This document shows positions 22,233-24,484 of a stretch of 24,484 bases of DNA, piece by piece. The DNA lies in NCBI GenBank assembly GCA_964545585.1, contig CAZJFT010000010.1, positions 1 to 24,484 on the forward strand, given 5' to 3'. The stretch's first letter is position 1. Each line of letters begins with the position of its first letter. A program made the position numbers and the translations under genes. The notes below the pieces were generated by a model, which saw only the letters and a list, made by a program, of their open reading frames with translations, was not told where the DNA came from and did not search any database. This DNA comes from UBA9642 sp964545585 (lineage in GTDB: Archaea; Nanobdellota; Nanobdellia; Woesearchaeales; UBA9642).

Positions 22233-23718
22233 ACAGATGTACAATCCTATAAATCAGAATCCACATGCAAAAAGCAAGCCAGAGCTGAGCCTTGATCGTT
22301 ATAAGATAAAAATAAATGATATAGTTGTAGATGTTAATATAGTCATGAAAGAGGACGAGGCAACACCTAAGTATATAGTCAGCCTCACGAACATTTCTGA
22401 CACTACAAAAATTGTCCTAGAGAAGATAAGGCAAGAATTCATATCGAGAGTAGATACTAAAGAATTAGAGAATGTCGATGAATCAAATGACATAAGGGAG
22501 AAATTTCAGCTAGAGATAAAGAATCTTATACAGCGATACTTCCCGACTGCGAATGAGCAAACCGCAAATATGCTCGTGAACTATATAATACAGGAGAATC
22601 TTGGTTTGGGAAAGATAGAGATACTTTTGAAAGATGTGTTCTTAGAGGAGATAGTCATAAACAACCACACAGACCCAGTATGGGTATACCATAAGAAGCA
22701 TGGCTGGTTGGTGACCAATGTAAAACTTGTGACAGAATCAAAAATAAGGCATTATGCGACAATGATAGGGAGAGATGTGGGCAAGGAGATAACTACATTA
22801 AATCCATTGATGGACGCACATTTAACTACTGGTGATAGGGTCAATGCGACACTTCAACCGATATCTAGCAAAGGAAACACGATAACGATAAGGAAGTTCT
22901 CAGCGGATCCTTGGACAATTACGAAATTCATAAAGGACCACACGATATCAGTAGAGGCCGCAGCATTCATATGGTTCGCCATGCAGAACGAATTAAGTAT
23001 ATTGGTTGCTGGAGGTACAGGATCAGGAAAGACATCGATGCTCAATGTAATAAGCAATTTCTTCCCTCCTAATCAAAGGATAATAAGCATAGAAGATACC
23101 CGGGAGCTTGTACTCCCGATAAACTTGCACTGGGTGCCCATGGAGACAAGGCTTCCAAATCCTGAAGGAAAAGGAGAGATAACAATGCTTGACCTGCTTG
23201 TCAATTCTTTAAGGATGAGACCGGATAGGATACTTGTAGGAGAAATAAGAAGACAGAGGGAAGCACAAGTGTTGCTTGAAGCAATGCACACAGGACACTC
23301 AGTATACGCAACAATTCACGCTAACAATGCTGAAGAGGTAATAGTTAGGCTGACTAATCCACCTATTGATATCCCTAAGCCCATGATAAGCAGCCTTTCA
23401 CTAATACTTGTTCAGTCAAGAAACAGGAGAACTGGTAAAAGGAGGACTCTGCAGCTTGCAGAGATCACTCCGACCGGTGATCCGAAAATATTATACCAGC
23501 TTAATGTGGCCAAAGATACAATAGAGCGAGTATCTAACTCAGAATCCGTTCTAGAAAAATTAAAGCTCTATACAGGGTGGAACGAAGCAGAGATAAACAA
23601 CGATCTGCAACAGAAGATAAGGATACTGAATTGGATGATAAAGAAGAATATTGAGGATGTAAATCAGATAGGATTGATAATGGCTAAGTATTACATAGGC
23701 AACTTAGTGCTGGATTAG
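22225..23718 (+). CDS. Type IV pilus/archaellum-type secretion ATPase
   Basis: The 497-aa protein is a type II/IV secretion ATPase of the archaeal FlaI/GspE-like group. The N-terminal half (about 100-240) holds the VFLEEIVINNHTDPVWV and DRVNATLQPISSKGNTITIRKF elements. The C-terminal ATPase has Walker A GGTGSGKT (263-270), an Asp box SIEDTREL (288-295), Walker B RPDRILVGEIR (332-342) and a His box MHTGHSVYATIHAN (354-367). Hexamers of this family use ATP to drive pilin assembly or export at the membrane platform. GGAGG at 22211-22215 precedes the ATG, which overlaps the upstream stop. The platform gene follows after 18 bp, so the motor and platform form one operon. Confidence 0.92.
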   Translation: MPEQMYNPINQNPHAKSKPELSLDRYKIKINDIVVDVNIVMKEDEATPKYIVSLTNISDTTKIVLEKIRQEFISRVDTKELENVDESNDIREKFQLEIKNLIQRYFPTANEQTANMLVNYIIQENLGLGKIEILLKDVFLEEIVINNHTDPVWVYHKKHGWLVTNVKLVTESKIRHYATMIGRDVGKEITTLNPLMDAHLTTGDRVNATLQPISSKGNTITIRKFSADPWTITKFIKDHTISVEAAAFIWFAMQNELSILVAGGTGSGKTSMLNVISNFFPPNQRIISIEDTRELVLPINLHWVPMETRLPNPEGKGEITMLDLLVNSLRMRPDRILVGEIRRQREAQVLLEAMHTGHSVYATIHANNAEEVIVRLTNPPIDIPKPMISSLSLILVQSRNRRTGKRRTLQLAEITPTGDPKILYQLNVAKDTIERVSNSESVLEKLKLYTGWNEAEINNDLQQKIRILNWMIKKNIEDVNQIGLIMAKYYIGNLVLD

Positions 23719-23736
23719 TCGCTTTTAGAGGTAAAT

Positions 23737-24484
23737 ATGTCATTTTATAGAATCATCGCTTCAGGCTTCCCTGATTTGAAAAAGAAGATGAAGAGTGCAG
23801 GAATCATAGGCACTCCAGAGATGTATATAGAGCAGGCATTTAAGGGCTCATTATTCTTGGCTATAGGGATATCCGTGATGATATTTTTCTTTGCATTGAA
23901 GATGTCATTGAACCTCCTTGTACCTCTGTTCCTGTTCATATTAGTATTCATGATGTTCTTCTTCATAAACATGAAGAGAGCTGACGTGAAAATGCTTCAT
24001 AAGGCAAAAGAGATAGATAAGGATGTGTTGTTCGCAGGAAGGTTCTTGCTCGTTAAATTGAACTCGGGGAGACCGCTTATAAATTCAATAATCGATGCAT
24101 CGAACAGTTATGGTGTGGCAAGCAAGTACTTCAAGGAGATAGTCAGGGATATAGAATTAGGGACTCCTATGGAGGAAGCTCTTGAGAATGCATACAAGAC
24201 AACTCCTTCTAAAAAATTCAAGAAGATACTTTTCCAGATAAGCAATTCATTGAAGATAGGAGTCGATATAACTGCACCATTAGAAGCTACACTAGATGAA
24301 ATAACACAAGAACAACTGTTGGAGATACAACGTTATGGCAAGAAACTCAATTCGATAGTCATGTTTTACATGCTTGTAGCCATAGTGGTCCCATCATTAG
24401 GGATAACATTGTTCAGCATAATTGCATCATTAGTCGCATTGAACATAGATATGGGCATATTTGGTTTGGTCCTTGCAGGACTAT
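23737..24484 (+). CDS. TadC/FlaJ-type secretion platform protein (partial)
   Basis: ATG at 23737 follows gag plus gtaaat and reads 249 codons to the window edge with no stop. The sequence has two N-terminal transmembrane helices (about 38-58 and 60-80). A cytosolic T2SSF-like domain follows, with FAGRFLLVKLNSGRPL, IVRDIELGTPMEEAL and TLDEITQEQLLEIQRYGKKL. A hydrophobic segment near 220-245 comes next. Proteins of this type anchor the secretion ATPase and pass pilins to the filament. The 3' end lies outside the window. The neighbour order (ATPase, then platform) matches archaeal pilus operons. Confidence 0.85.
   Translation, partial: MSFYRIIASGFPDLKKKMKSAGIIGTPEMYIEQAFKGSLFLAIGISVMIFFFALKMSLNLLVPLFLFILVFMMFFFINMKRADVKMLHKAKEIDKDVLFAGRFLLVKLNSGRPLINSIIDASNSYGVASKYFKEIVRDIELGTPMEEALENAYKTTPSKKFKKILFQISNSLKIGVDITAPLEATLDEITQEQLLEIQRYGKKLNSIVMFYMLVAIVVPSLGITLFSIIASLVALNIDMGIFGLVLAGL

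Noticed and set aside
1..24484. CRISPR array, tRNA or rRNA, insertion sequence
   Set aside because: No regularly spaced repeats, no cloverleaf or rRNA-like stretch and no transposase or terminal repeats were seen by eye.

Overview
The window is AT-rich archaeal chromosome. Start sites are set by archaeal TATA boxes (ctttaaata or tttataaa type). Most first genes are leaderless, with the box centre about 26 bp before the start codon. Downstream genes carry GGTGA or GGAGG ribosome sites. The content points to a DPANN archaeon of the Woesearchaeota/Pacearchaeota kind: a Drg-type GTPase, an archaeal FlaI/FlaJ-like pilus motor, a bacterial-type ThrRS, very cysteine-rich surface proteins and many small unknown proteins. 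This placement is inference; no rRNA or tRNA gene was seen.

Layout. 1-73 is the 5' end of a minus-strand gene leaving the window. 192-4700 holds two secreted Cys-rich proteins that share a beta-rich module and CGDG/CDDG repeats. 4852-6051 is a lipoprotein with four Ig/cadherin-like domains in an ABAB pattern. 6239-8192 holds a family-4-like uracil-DNA glycosylase that has lost most Fe-S ligands, a CorA-like channel with GTN in place of GMN, and a small membrane protein. 8210-9356 (minus) is an Lrp/AsnC regulator followed by an unknown gene. It diverges from 9560-11818, an unknown 524-aa protein followed by a thymidylate-synthase-like protein with Ser at the catalytic Cys position. The divergent intergenic region is full of small repeats.

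11906-12073 is a tiny acidic protein. 12159-13092 (minus) is an overlapping membrane protein/winged-helix pair. 13242-15173 (minus) is thrS, with a hairpin beyond its 3' end. 15261-15764 is a secreted beta-rich protein. 15816-16013, 16140-16313 and 16322-16453 (all minus) are a winged-helix protein, a one-TM protein and a zinc ribbon. 16517-17611 (minus) is a Drg GTPase.

17713-24484 is a same-strand locus for a type IV pilus/archaellum-like machine. It holds a secreted carboxypeptidase-regulatory-domain protein, two proteins with pilin-like N-termini, a winged-helix protein, a coiled-coil/TPR adaptor, the secretion ATPase and the start of the TadC/FlaJ platform. The tight spacing and overlaps from 20391 onward indicate co-transcription.

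No gap exceeds 300 bases once the small genes are counted. The largest, 9357-9559 and 6052-6238, both hold repeats or potential RNA structure. No CRISPR, insertion sequence or integrase was seen.
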